The translations under genes were made by a program, and so were the position numbers. DNA of 64,000 nucleotides from NCBI GenBank assembly GCA_026168455.1, contig CM047429.1, forward strand, positions 55,683,027 to 55,747,026, in the 5' to 3' direction. The notes under the pieces are model-generated. The model did no database searches, was not told the origin of the DNA, and saw only the letters and a list, made by a program, of their open reading frames with translations. How positions within the stretch are numbered: position 1 is the first letter of the stretch; each line of letters begins with the position of its first letter. This DNA comes from Theocolax elegans (taxonomy: Eukaryota; Arthropoda; Insecta; Hymenoptera; Cerocephalidae). This document shows, one piece after another, positions 37,576 to 49,079 of the stretch.

Positions 37576-38410
37576 TTTGCACCCGTAAGTACTCACGCAT
37601 ACACAAACCATCTTATATTTATTCCTGTAGATATTAATTACTAATATCTACAGGAATAATAACTACAATAAAAATAAACAAATTGTTAAAACGTAAAATA
37701 CACACTGTGGGGCATGTCAAATTCACTCATTAATTAATATTTAAATTATAGACAAAATCTGTAATCAAATAACAAGAAAATACATTTTAATAAAGAATGT
37801 CCAAATATCCCAAGATAATAAAAAATCAATAATGTACCCTCTATATAAAAAGTTAAAAAAACAATAAAAAACTCAATAATCACAACACAATTATCCATAA
37901 TAAAAAAAAATTTTTAAAGAAATCACAGAAAAACTGAAAAGTCAATAATAGATGCTCTACAAAAAAATATTGCCAAAACATCTTAAAGTAAAAGAACTGA
38001 ATAATTACTACCAAATTTCCCATATTAAACATTATAAAAACGATGTCTAAAAATGCTAATCTGATTAAAAATCAATAATAAATCCTCTATAAAAAAGCCC
38101 CACACATAACACACACGTACTCACCCACCTTTGTACCCCGTTTGTCACGCAGGGATACACTTTCCCACAAAACCAATCGTCCAAGTTTCCACTCATCTAC
38201 ACGCAATGCTAACGCTCTGGCCTACAAATACTCTCTATCACACATTCTTTTTGCATTCGCCCGCTAAAACTCGCTCATAAACACACCCACGTATGTGCAT
38301 GCCCATAAACACTCGCTAACTGAATACGCGCACGCACACACAAATACACACACACATATACATATACACAAACACATACACGCACACGCACACACATACA
38401 CACACGTATA
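37576..38410. repeat. AT-rich region with degenerate ~130-bp repeats and CA-rich microsatellite
   Basis: Older, diverged relatives of the 136-bp repeat occur near 37832, 37936 and 38066 (CAATAATGTACCCTCTA-like motif). A CA/TACA-rich tract fills about 38325-38410. Confidence 0.55.
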
Positions 38411-39425
38411 TATCAATAATGGTTCCTGTACAAAAAAAGTTCTATTTCCAAGATTACCCATTATAAAGAACAGAGTATTTAACATAAAATTTCCCATGAT
38501 AAAAAAATTATTGCAAACGAAGTTTATGTATCCCAGAATAAGTATACATCAATAATGGTTCCTGTACAAAAAAGGTTCCAGTGCCAAGATTCCCCACAAT
38601 AAAGAGCAGACAAATTAATGAATAATTTCCCATAACAAAAAAATAATTACAATCGATGTCTATATATTCCAGAATAAGTATAAATCATTAATGGTTCCTC
38701 TACAAAAAAAGTTCTAGTGCCAAGATTCCCCATAATAAAGAACGGACCAATTAATGGATAATTTCCCATAATAAAACAATGTTTTCAAATGATGTCTATA
38801 TATCCTAGAATAAGCATAAATCAATAATGGTTCCTGAACAAAAAAGGTTCCAGAGCCAAGATTCCCCATAATAAAGAACAGAATTATTTATGAATAATTT
38901 TCCATAATAAAAAAATTTGTTCTAATGGTGACGATATATCCCACAATAAGTAGTAATCAACAATAGTTTTTCTTGAAATAAAAGTTCTATTTCCAAGATT
39001 CCCCATTGTAATGACCAGAGTATTTAACATAAATTTTCCCATGATAAAAAAATTATTGCAAACCAAGTCTATGTATCCCAGAATATATATAAATCAATAA
39101 TGGTTCCTGTACGAAAAAAGTACTAGTGCCAAGATTCCTAATAATAAAGAACGGACCGATTAATGAATAATTTCCCACAATATAAAAATAATTACAATCG
39201 ATGTCTATATATTCCAGAATAAGTATAATTCAACAATAACTTTACTTGAAAAAAAAGTTCTATTTCCAAGATTCCCCATTGTAATGACCAGAGTAATTAA
39301 CATAAATTTTCCCATGATAAAAAAATTATTGCAAACCAAGTCTATGTATCCCAGAATATGTATAAATGAATAATGGTTCCTGTACGAAAAAAGTACTAGT
39401 GCCAAGATTCCTCATCTTTCAATTA
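38411..39425. repeat. 136-bp tandem repeat, about 7.5 copies
   Basis: The motif AATAATGGTTCCTGTAC or its variants start at 38415, 38551, 38687, 38823, 38959, 39096, 39232 and 39369, at 136-137-base spacing. The repeats also share CCAAGATTCCCCATAATAAA. Confidence 0.9.
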
Positions 39426-39454
39426 AAGAAATTTTTACGATTGAGTCACGCAAA

Positions 39455-39540
39455 TATCTCTCTCTCTCTCTCTTTCTCTCTCTCCACACACTATACACAC
39501 GCGCACACAAAAAGTCACAAACACATACCACATATTCACA
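39455..39540. repeat. CT and CA microsatellite
   Basis: A (CT)n tract of about 35 bases runs into CA-rich sequence. Confidence 0.8.
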
Positions 39541-39654
39541 CCATATATAAAAGCATCCACCCACTCGTCCGTAGACACCTACAAAGAGAACATTTGATTG
39601 GCGTTTATACAAAAGAGTGCATGTACACCAGACCTTTAGAACTTTACAGACGAA

Positions 39655-41936
39655 AAATCCAGAAAATATCAGAAATTCCCGAAATATCCTGGAAATCTCG
39701 TAATTAGTAGAGTTATTCAGAAATACCTCAGAAATTCCCGAAAGATCCAGGAAATCCCCTAATTAGTAGCGTCATCCTGAAATATCTCAGCAATTCCCGA
39801 AAGATCCAGGAAATCCCGAAATTGGTAGAATCATCACGAATTTCCTTAGATATTACCGAAACATCCAGAAAGTCCCGTAATTACTGGAGTCTTTCTGAAA
39901 TATTTCAGAAATTCCCGAAATATCCAAGAAATTCCGTAATTAGCAGTCATCCCGAATTTCTTCAGAAATTCCCGAAATATCCTAGAAATCCCGTAATTAG
40001 TAGAGTTATCCAGAAATACCTCAGAAATTCCCGAAATATCCAGGAAATTCCACAATTAGTTGAGGCATTTCGAAATACCTAGGAAATTCCCGAAATGTCC
40101 AGGAAATCCCTTAATTAGTAGAGTTATCAAGAAATACCTCAGAAATTCCCGAAATATCCAGGAAATACCATAATTAGTAGCGTCATCCTGAAATATCTCA
40201 GCAATTCCCGAAAGATCCAGGAAATCCCGAAATTGGTAGAATCATCACGAATTTCCTTAGATATTACCGAAATATCCAGAAAGTCCCGTAATTAGTGGAG
40301 TCTTTCTGAAATATTTCAGAAATTCCCGAAATATCCAAGAAATTCCGTAATTAGCAGTCATCCCGAATTTCTTCAGAAATTCCCGAAATATCCTGGAAAT
40401 CCCGTAATTAGTAGAGTTATCCAGAAATACCTCAGAAATTCCCGAAATATCCAGGAAATTCCACAATTAGTTGAGACATTTCGAAATACCTAGGAAATTC
40501 CCGAAATGTCCAGGAAATCCCTTAATTAGTAGAGTTATCAAGAAATACCTCAGGAATTCCCGAAATATCCAGGAAATACCATAATTAGTGGAGCCTAGCT
40601 GAAATCTTTCAGAAATTCCCGAAATATCCAGGAAATTCAGTAATTATTATACTCATCCCGAATTTCTTCAGAAATTTCCGAAATATCCAGGAAATTCAGT
40701 AATTATTATACTCATCCCGAATTTCTTCAGAAATTTGCGAAATATCCAGGACATCCCGCAATTAGTAGAGTCATCCTGAAATAGCTAAGAAAAACCAGAA
40801 AGATCCAGGAAACCCGTAATTAGTAGCGTCATCCCGAAATGTCTCAGCAATTCCCAAAAGAACCAGGAAATCCCGTAATTGGTAGAATCATTACGAATTT
40901 CCTCAGATATTCCCGAAATATCCAAGAAATCCCGTAATTAGTAGTCATCCCGAATTTCTTCAGAAATTCCCGAAATATCCTGGAAATGCCGTAATTAGTA
41001 GCGTCATCCCGAAATATCTCAGCAATTGGCGTAATATCCAGGAAAACCCGTAATTGGTAGAATCATCCCGAAATACCTCAGAAACTCCCGAAATATCCAG
41101 GAAATTCCACAATTAGTGGAGACATTTTGAAATACCTAGGAAATTCCCGAAATGTCCAGGAAATCCCTTAATTAGTAGAGTTATCAAGAAATACCTCAGG
41201 AATTCCCGAAATATCCAGGAAATCCCGAAATTAGCAGCGTCATCCCGAAATAGATCAGAAATTCCCGAAACATCCAGGAAATTCCACAATTAGTGGAGAC
41301 ATTTCGAAATATCTCAGAAATTCCCGAAGTATCCAGAAAATCCCGTTATTATTGGTGTTATCCCTAATTTCCTCAGAAATTCCCGAAATATCCAGGAAAT
41401 TCCATAATTAGTGGAGACATTCAAAAATATGTCAGAAATTCCCGAAATATCCTGGAAATCCCGTAATTAGTAGAGTTATCCAGAAATACCTAAGAAATTC
41501 CCGAAATATCCAGGAAATCCCGTAATTTGTTTAGTTATCCCGAAATAGCTCAAAAATTCCCGAAAGGTCCAGGATATTCCGTAATTGGTAGATTTATCGC
41601 GAATTTCCACTGAATTTCGCGTAATATCCAGGAAATCCCGTAATTGGTAGAATCATCCCGAAATACCTCAGAAATTCCCTAAATATCCAGGAAATCCCGT
41701 AATTGGTAGATTCATCCCGAATTTCCTCAGATATTCCCGAAATATTCCAGGAAATACTATAATTAGTGGAGTCTTTCTGAAATATTTCAGAAATTCCCGA
41801 AATTTCCAAGAAATCCCGTAATTAGTAGTCATCCCGAATTTTTCCAGAAATTCCCGAAATATCCAGGAAACCCCGTAATTAGTCGACTCATCCCGAATTT
41901 CCTCCGAAATTTCCGAAAGATCTAGGAACTGTTTGT
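39655..41936. repeat. ~60-bp minisatellite, array 2 (about 38 copies)
   Basis: Same monomer as array 1, with a ~420-base block duplicated (39770-40160 and 40190-40590). It ends with the same ATCTAGGAACTGTTTGTCAT boundary as array 1. Confidence 0.92.
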
Positions 41937-42456
41937 CATAATTCCAGGGACACATAAAGTCTAAAAAAGATATTGTTTATTTATATAATTATTTACAGTA
42001 ATATGGGAATTCACAGAAAAATGCTTATTTTAAATATATTTCTAAATATAATTTGTGATTAATATTACAAATAATATATATTTATTATAATTTTTGAATA
42101 CATACAATTTATACCTGGCACCACGACAATTAATTGTTGACAACAAAATTAATTATCGGTTGTGCAATTGTAATAATTAATGGTAAAATGTATGTATAAA
42201 AAGTTGTACGTACGTACGTACGTACGTACGGACGGACGTACGTACGTACGTACGCGGACTACTGAAACTTCCAAGCCAAAAAACTAATAAAAAACGACTC
42301 TTTAAAAAATTTGTAATAGTGGTAAATTTATCCTCGTATCAATGCGATCACAATGGACTCATAAAAAATGACATTCACTAAATATTTTTTACAGTATAAG
42401 GGGTTTTTTACAGAAAAATTCACAATTTCACTTATAAAATTTTAATATTATGTAGA
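41937..42456. repeat. Helitron 5'-terminal segment, outer copy
   Basis: Duplicate of 37086-37575, with an expanded GTAC tetranucleotide run (about 42208-42255, including GGAC interruptions). Its last bases are the actual 5' end of the Helitron. Confidence 0.8.
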
Positions 42457-42961
42457 TTTTATATATTTTGCTTAAACTCCATAAATAGTTTCTGCAATAG
42501 AAAGTACTGAAATCAAAGCGAAATAATCGACAAGTATCTTATACCATACCATGTATTATATTTTATCTAAACTTTTCTATATTATTTCTTAAACTCCATA
42601 AAAAGTTTTTGCAATTGAAAGTACTGAAATCAAAGGGAATCGCCAAGTATTTTTGTTTTTAAATGCAAATATCTATTAAATTGAATACAAACATTTTTGC
42701 AAAAAAGTGTCCTACAAATTTACTTTTTATTTCTCGCCCCGACTTGTCCTACAGCAATAAGTAGACAATTTTATAATATTTTTATTAATTTCTGCAAAAC
42801 TGATAAAAAAAAAATTTCTTTCATTTTTATTATCTTTAAATAAACAATGTCTATACTTCCCGTGCCTTACAGCAATAGATAAACAATTTTATATAATAAT
42901 AATAATAAAAAGTAATTTCTCTCTTTTTTATTCTCTTTAAATAAAATAATACTTGCACCAC
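42457..42961. repeat. 877-bp repeat, remainder of the interrupted unit
   Basis: It continues the unit broken at 30898 and ends with AATAATACTTGCACCAC at 42961, where the inverted block at 43161 also begins. Confidence 0.85.
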
Positions 42962-43160
42962 GCGTAATTATATATTTATATATATTAAATATATATTTAA
43001 TTATAACTAATATTATATCATTTTCTATGTAGGTAAGGTAGGGATGATAAAAATTGACTTTGGCACCCGTTAACTTACCTTCAAATACTTGTAAGCTCTA
43101 CATATAAACTTGCAATTCGAATTAGACGTATTATTCAAAAGTAAGATAGTAATGCATCGA
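42962..43160. other. Spacer at the centre of the inverted 877-bp arrays
   Basis: About 200 AT-rich bases, including an ATATAT palindrome near 42970-43005, lie between two oppositely oriented arrays that share the ACTTGCACCAC edge. No gene. Confidence 0.6.
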
Positions 43161-45183
43161 GTGGTGCAAGTATTATTTTATTTAAAGAGAATAAAAAAGA
43201 GAGAAATTACTTTTTATTATTATTATTATATAAAATTGTTTATCTATTGCTGTAAGGCACGGGAAGTATAGACATTGTTTATTTAAAGATAATAAAAATG
43301 AAAGAAATTTCTTTTTTATCAGTTTTGCAGAAATTAATAAAAATATTATAAAATTGTCTACTTATTGCTGTAGGACAAGTCGGGGCGAGAAATAAAAAGT
43401 AAATTTGTAGGACACTTTTTTGCAAAAATGTTTGTATTCAATTTAATAGATATTTGCATTTAAAAACAAAAATACTTGGCGATTCCCTTTGATTTCAGTA
43501 CTTTCAATTGCAAAAACTTTTTATGGAGTTTAAGAAATAATATAGAAAAGTTTAGATAAAATATAATACATGGTATGGTATAAGATACTTGTCGATTATT
43601 TCGCTTTGATTTCAGTACTTTCTATTGCAGAAACTATTTATGGAGTTTAAGCAAAATATATAAAATATCTAATTAAAAAAATAAAAATTAGTTGAAAAAG
43701 GATGTGAGTAAGAATTAAACATATTTTTTTATCAGATAACGTTTTTGAATGTTGGTTGGTAACTATACTTGCGAATGTTGACACCTTCGTGGAAGGTGTT
43801 TTATAAAGTACTTTCTAGCGATATAAATTCAACGTTGAACATTTAATAACGAATAATTACTTATTCTAGAGACACATATTGGACGTTAAAAATTTAAATA
43901 ACGAATAAACAAATTATTTAAAGTGTAAACCTAAGAAATAAATTCGAAGTTTCTGTTGATATGGTACAAAATACTTGTCGTTTCCATTTTGATTTCAGTA
44001 CTTTCAATTGCAGAAACATTTGGAGTTGAAGCAATATATAAATGTTTAATTATTTTATTTAAAGAGAATAAAAAAGAGAGAAATTACTTTTTATTATTAT
44101 TATTATATAAAATTGTTTATCTATTGCTGTAAGGCACGGGAAGTATAGACATTGTTTATTTAAAGATAATAAAAATGAAAGAAATTTCTTTTTTATCAGT
44201 TTTGCAAAAATTAATAAAAATATTATAAAATTGTCTACTTATTGCTGTAGGACAAGTCGGGGCGAGAAATAAAAAGTAAATTTGTAGGACACTTTTTTGC
44301 AAAAATGTTTGTATTCAATTTAATAGATATTTGCATTTAAAAACAAAAATACTTGGCGATTCCCTTTGATTTCAGTACTTTCAATTGCAAAAACTTTTTA
44401 TGGAGTTTAAGAAATAATATAGAAAAGTTTAGATAAAATATAATACATGGTATGGTATAAGATACTTGTCGATTATTTCGCTTTGATTTCAGTACTTTCT
44501 ATTGCAGAAACTATTTATGGAGTTTAAGCAAAATATATAAAATATCTAATTAAAAAAATAAAAATTAGTTGAAAAAGGATGTGAGTAAGAATTAAACATA
44601 TTTTTTTATCAGATAACGTTTTTGAATGTTGGTTGGTAACTATACTTGCGAATGTTGACACCTTCGTGGAAGGTGTTTTATAAAGTACTTTCTAGCGATA
44701 TAAATTCAACGTTGAACATTTAATAACGAATAATTACTTATTCTAGAGACACATATTGGACGTTAAAAATTTAAATAACGAATAAACAAATTATTTAAAG
44801 TGTAAACCTAAGAAATAAATTCGAAGTTTCTGTTGATATGGTACAAAATACTTGTCGTTTCCATTTTGATTTCAGTACTTTCAATTGCAGAAACATTTGG
44901 AGTTGAAGCAATATATAAATGTTTAATTATTTTATTTAAAGAGAATAAAAAAGAGAGAAATTACTTTTTATTATTATTATTATATAAAATTGTTTATCTA
45001 TTGCTGTAAGGCACGGGAAGTATAGACATTGTTTATTTAAAGATAATAAAAATGAAAGAAATTTCTTTTTTATCAGTTTTGCAGAAATTAATAAAAATAT
45101 TATAAAATTGTCTACTTATTGCTGTAGGACAAGTCGGGGCGAGAAATAAAAAGTAAATTTGTAGGACACTTTTTTGCAAAAAT
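43161..45183. repeat. 877-bp tandem repeat array, right block (inverted)
   Basis: Units start at 43172, 44049 and 44926, each 877 bases apart, in reverse orientation to the left block. The third unit is truncated at 45183. Before the Helitron arrived, left and right blocks formed an inverted repeat of about 2 kb per arm around a 200-base spacer. Confidence 0.9.
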
Positions 45184-45313
45184 TAGTATATTACGATACA
45201 TGGCCAGAAAGTTGGATTTCCTGGCCTGCGTGATATGACGGCCGAGGCGAAGCCGAGGTCGTCATAAAACGCAGGCCAGGGCATCCAAAATTCTGGCCGA
45301 GTGTCGTATACTA
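45184..45313. repeat. Snapback hairpin 1 with CCGAGGCGAAGCCGAGG tip
   Basis: A 130-base near-palindrome: TAGTATA...TATACTA at the base, CTGGCCTGCGT/ACGCAGGCCAG in the stem, and a GC-rich tip centred on GCGAAGC (45247-45253). GC content contrasts sharply with the flanks. It abuts the truncated 877-bp unit. Confidence 0.8.
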
Positions 45314-45474
45314 TTTTTCTTTATCCCAGTCCGAAAGTACATCTAATAATTAGGTAAACTAATAGAAAATGTCCGGTGCCGCAATATTCGTCTGCAACTT
45401 CTTTCGTGGCCTGCTTCAGAGTCATCTAGATGTAACCTCTCGTACCGCGACGTGACACGCGATATTCAATGTTT

Positions 45475-45562
45475 GTTATATATTTGATGCCCGCCCGACA
45501 TTTGCAAAACCGAGGCGAAGCCGAGGTTTTTGCTGGTCGGGGGCGGGCATCAAAAATATAAC
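45475..45562. repeat. Snapback hairpin 2 with the same tip
   Basis: An 88-base near-palindrome: GTTATA...TATAAC at the base, GATGCCCGCCCGAC pairing with GTCGGGGGCGGGCATC, and the same CCGAGGCGAAGCCGAGG tip (GCGAAGC at 45515-45521). The stem sequence is unrelated to that of hairpin 1. Confidence 0.8.
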
Positions 45563-45999
45563 ATACATACATAAGCATGTATAAATTTATTGTAAAATCA
45601 TATTACCTTAGCAGCGGTTTTAATGCAAAGTTGCGATAAACAGCGTGCATAGAAGAAGTCGACTTTACATTAATAAAATTTACATTTGTAGTCAAATATC
45701 AATTGCACTGTTAAAATTTGAACATAAAAAAATGAAACATATTTCTTTATAATAATATAGTGTGAAATTTGAAAATGACACGAAATAGATAGAATGAACA
45801 CAGTCTACATAAGTATTCTGTATATACTCTCGCTCTCTCTTTCTATCTCTCGTTTTATTAATCAAAGCAATTATACAAGATAATTAATAAGGCAATATTA
45901 AAATACATTTTACATTTGAAAAACAAAAGTGCTTGTAGTAAATCAATTAATAAATTTGAAATAATTTAGCAATGTTTACTTGAGAGGTTAAGCAACGCA

Positions 46000-46160
46000 C
46001 ATGTTACATTGGGAACTTTGCGGCCGTTGCTACAGCCGTTGCTATGCATCGGGGCCGCGAAAATCTATGAGCCAATCAGAGCGCGCGAGACTCCGGCCGG
46101 CCGCAAAAGTCGCTCTTCCCGTATCCATATGCGGCCGGGAAACACGTACTTTCGGCGGGG
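46000..46160. promoter_or_regulatory. CpG-rich patch with CCAAT box
   Basis: A GC-rich island of about 150 bases in AT-rich DNA with GCCAATCAG (46071-46079), the usual NF-Y type CCAAT box, and several GGCCG motifs. It lies 200-300 bases upstream of the transposase fragment at 46350. Promoter role is inferred from composition only. Confidence 0.35.
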
Positions 46161-46379
46161 GAATGAAGAAATATACTATTAATGTATTATAACTAAATGC
46201 AATAAAAAAATGAATAAAATAAAATATACAATAATAAACATATTAAGACTTCAAGCGTGCTTATATCGGTGTTGGCCATCACCTGTCAGCATTTTGCTCG
46301 CTATTTTGCATTATATGTAAAAATATACAAGTTACATCATATCAGTTAGTTGATAACATTATGTACAACTATAAAATGT

Positions 46380-46650
46380 GTACAAAAAATGCGCAGTGGA
46401 TTAATAACCAGATTTTGTTATTCGTGTCCTCACTGCAATTTCAAAAAATGGATCTCATGTGGAGATACTAATCAAACACAAATGAATCTTAATAAAGCTG
46501 CTGTTCTCGGGACAATAAATATTGGTATTGGTTTTACTCAATTGTCCGAATTACTTGCTGCAATGGATATGAATTGCATGAATGCTAAAACTTATAAAAG
46601 AAAAATGGATACACTTTATAATCTCTTAAGGCGACGCCAAAGCTGTCTGT
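46380..46650 (+). pseudogene. Transposase fragment of the same family as 57616-61620
   Basis: The frame reads ITRFCYSCPHCNFKKWI, then LNKAAVLGTINIGIGFTQLS and MNCMNAKTYKRK. This lines up with the minus-strand copy at 60530-60720 (FYCISCKYESTIW, then LNEAIVSATITVGIGHTQLK and VNCMSEPTYTKQ). Only this N-terminal window is present; the DDE core, nuclease and protease are missing, and the frame runs into unrelated sequence after about 46620. It is a third, diverged member of the family in this window. Confidence 0.7.
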
Positions 46651-46689
46651 TTTATCGACGCGGTACAGCGCCATGGTAGCCATACACAA

Positions 46690-47360
46690 AATTAAAAAAT
46701 TACTAGCGATTTGCTACCTTAGCGAACCTTGCGGATAATATCTGAAACTATCTTTATAGAAAGTCTATAATTTTTATAGATCGAGACTATGTACGAGTAC
46801 TCGAATAGATAGTTTTAAATTTTTCCACATGCTGCAGTGAGTTTAAACTTGAATGTTTGTGATAAAATCGGCATCTTGATTTTAAAAGAATATATACGTT
46901 CGATATATTTCAAATTTTTTAATATACATATTCTAAAAATGAGTCTTGTGTAAACAAATAATATGCATTTTAGGTTAGGTTAGCATTATAGATAATTTAA
47001 AGTTTTCAATTTAAAAAATTGTATTCTGTATATTTTTTACTTGGAATAAAGAATAGGAATTTTATAAATTAAAAGATGACATGTACATAGTATACATATT
47101 CTTGCGAGTAATTGAAATATTTGTTTCAGCAGAAAATTAACAGTATGTTAATAGAATAAAAATTATAAATTATACAATTGATAGAAGAATCAATTTATAA
47201 TAAATATTGAAAGAAGATTTATAATTAATTATTATTTTGCCACAAAACAGTTAGCGTAAAATGTATTTCTATAAAAAATTTGAATATTTCTTTCATCGGT
47301 TGAGAAAAAATATAGTTTTTGTATGACATGATTTAATTTACTAATTCATTCAAAATATAA
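46690..47360. other. AT-rich stretch, nothing recognised
   Basis: No gene, repeat end or RNA signal could be supported here. Confidence 0.5.
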
Positions 47361-47710
47361 ATTCTTATATTTAATTAAAAAATAGGTATATAATTTTGTT
47401 TACCATACAAACAGAAAAGTGTACAATGTTGTCAGCGTAAAAGATATCCTTCAATAAAATTTCATCGAACTAGTTAGAAAACTATATATTGATGTACATA
47501 TAAAATGATGATTGATTAACTATATATTGAACTATATACTGATTCAGCTTCGATTCTCTCTCACGTAACAATATTAGTATTATATATAGTTTTCTAACTA
47601 GTTCGATGAAATTTTATTGAAGTATATCTTTTACGCTGACAACATTGTACACTTGTCTGTTTGTATGGTAAACAAAATTACATACCTATTTTTTAATTAA
47701 ATATAAGAAT
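47361..47710. mobile_element. Palindromic MITE, ~129-bp arms
   Basis: Arms 47361-47489 and 47582-47710 are inverted and near-identical (AACTAGTTCGATGAAATTTT is shared). The loop holds CAGCTTCGATTCTCTC, repeated directly at 47784. No coding capacity. Confidence 0.65.
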
Positions 47711-48371
47711 TACTTCACACATATGAAGTGCAAAGCACGGGAGAAGGAGAGAGAAGCTAAATCAGCTTCGAGTCTCTCATGTAACAATATAACCAAAAAT
47801 AGCCAATTAGTTTTGTTGAGATTGTCTTATGCAACATTATAAAAAGTAATTGAAAAATGCAAACTAATAAAAAATTTCTATTTTACCATTCTGCGTTGCA
47901 ATAATTTTATATATTTTTTAATCGTATCGAGTTATAACAGTGTCTATACCTATTTATTTATAAGAAAAACTTTTTAAATGAAATTATTAAATAATGTACA
48001 GTATGAAACATCATACAATAGCAAATTTTTTTCTTATAATTGAAATAATATTAGAGGGTGTACAACGTTTGTTATGTTTAAAACATGATTTTCTTTAATA
48101 TGAATAATCAATTATTACTTACTCATTGTAAATTAATTATTTCAAGTTGTATGCACGATTTTATCACAATCTAATTCAATATACTCATTGCATAATGCTG
48201 ATGTAGCAAATCACTAGTATCAAACTTTCAGAAATATTGCATTTTGTGCTAAGAATATTCACCATTTATACTTTACTATAACTTTCTTTCGTACTGTAAT
48301 ATTTCGTATTATAACTTTATGCTTATTTGCTTGCTCATTATCGTTAGTATATTTTAATATTTATACTTTCA

Positions 48372-48717
48372 ACTTAACAATAAAAATTATACTTAAAATA
48401 TTGCATTAAAAATCTGAAAATATTCATAAGGATAGTTTAAAACGTAAGGGAGGGCCTGACGTTTTGATTTTTTAAGAAAAAATAATTTTTTAATAACACC
48501 TGAATAAACAATTTTTGGTCAGTAATTATTAGTGGAAAAAAGCATAAACTTTTAACTCAAACATCATAATTAAATTATCGATCTAAAAATCTGATGAAAT
48601 TTAGATATATTGTTTAAAACATGCCTGAGGGCCTGACGTTCACGATTTTTTCAAATATTGATTCTTTTGATTATAAAAAGATATGAGAAATGACCATTTT
48701 CTGAGTCCGATATCCCC
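48372..48717. mobile_element. TTAA-family MITE, left-truncated copy
   Basis: It aligns with the elements at 49392 and 53498 (AGGGCCTGACGTT, AAATTATCGATCTAAA) and ends GAGTCCGATATCCCC, the family's right end. The flanking TTAA is lost. Confidence 0.6.
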
Positions 48718-49079
48718 ACAATCAATCAATTTTGTAAATACATTATTATTTCTTTTAATGGTGTTATTTTCTTATTTTGTACACTATTATTTACTACTTA
48801 TTAGTAGTTTCATATTTTTTTCAAGAAACCTCTTATAGCAAAAACATGCTTTCATAAATTTAATAAGTAATTTTGATATTCATAGCTATTTATATTGTAT
48901 ATATCACATGATCTAATATATCTGCAAATTTTATTGACAAATTTTTACCACAAATTAATGTATTAATTTGCTATTATATGTTTCTTGTATAATTACATAT
49001 TGCTATAGTTTCTTAGGAAAATTTGTATGAATCTGTTTGATTTTTTCTATTACATTCTCTTTGCAATTTCGTAACAAAA

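Larger units (their letters stand above)
30899..42456 (-). mobile_element. Non-autonomous Helitron, 11.56 kb, filled with minisatellite
   Basis: On the minus strand it begins TCTACATAATATT (42456 downward) and ends with a GC-rich hairpin (GCGAGCGAAGCGAGC, 30925-30911), 12 bases, and CTAG (30902-30899). The flanks are A at the 5' side and T at the 3' side. Removing it rejoins a broken 877-bp repeat unit precisely (386 bases left plus about 490 right), which proves both ends and shows no target duplication. These are the hallmarks of Helitrons. No Rep or helicase domain is present. A second 5' terminus lies inside at 37575, so 30899-37575 would be a complete element by itself. The other 4.9 kb may be upstream DNA taken along. 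Confidence 0.85.

Noticed and set aside
38264..38555. His/Thr- and Cys/Val-rich open frames
   Set aside because: They are translations of CA and TACA microsatellite.
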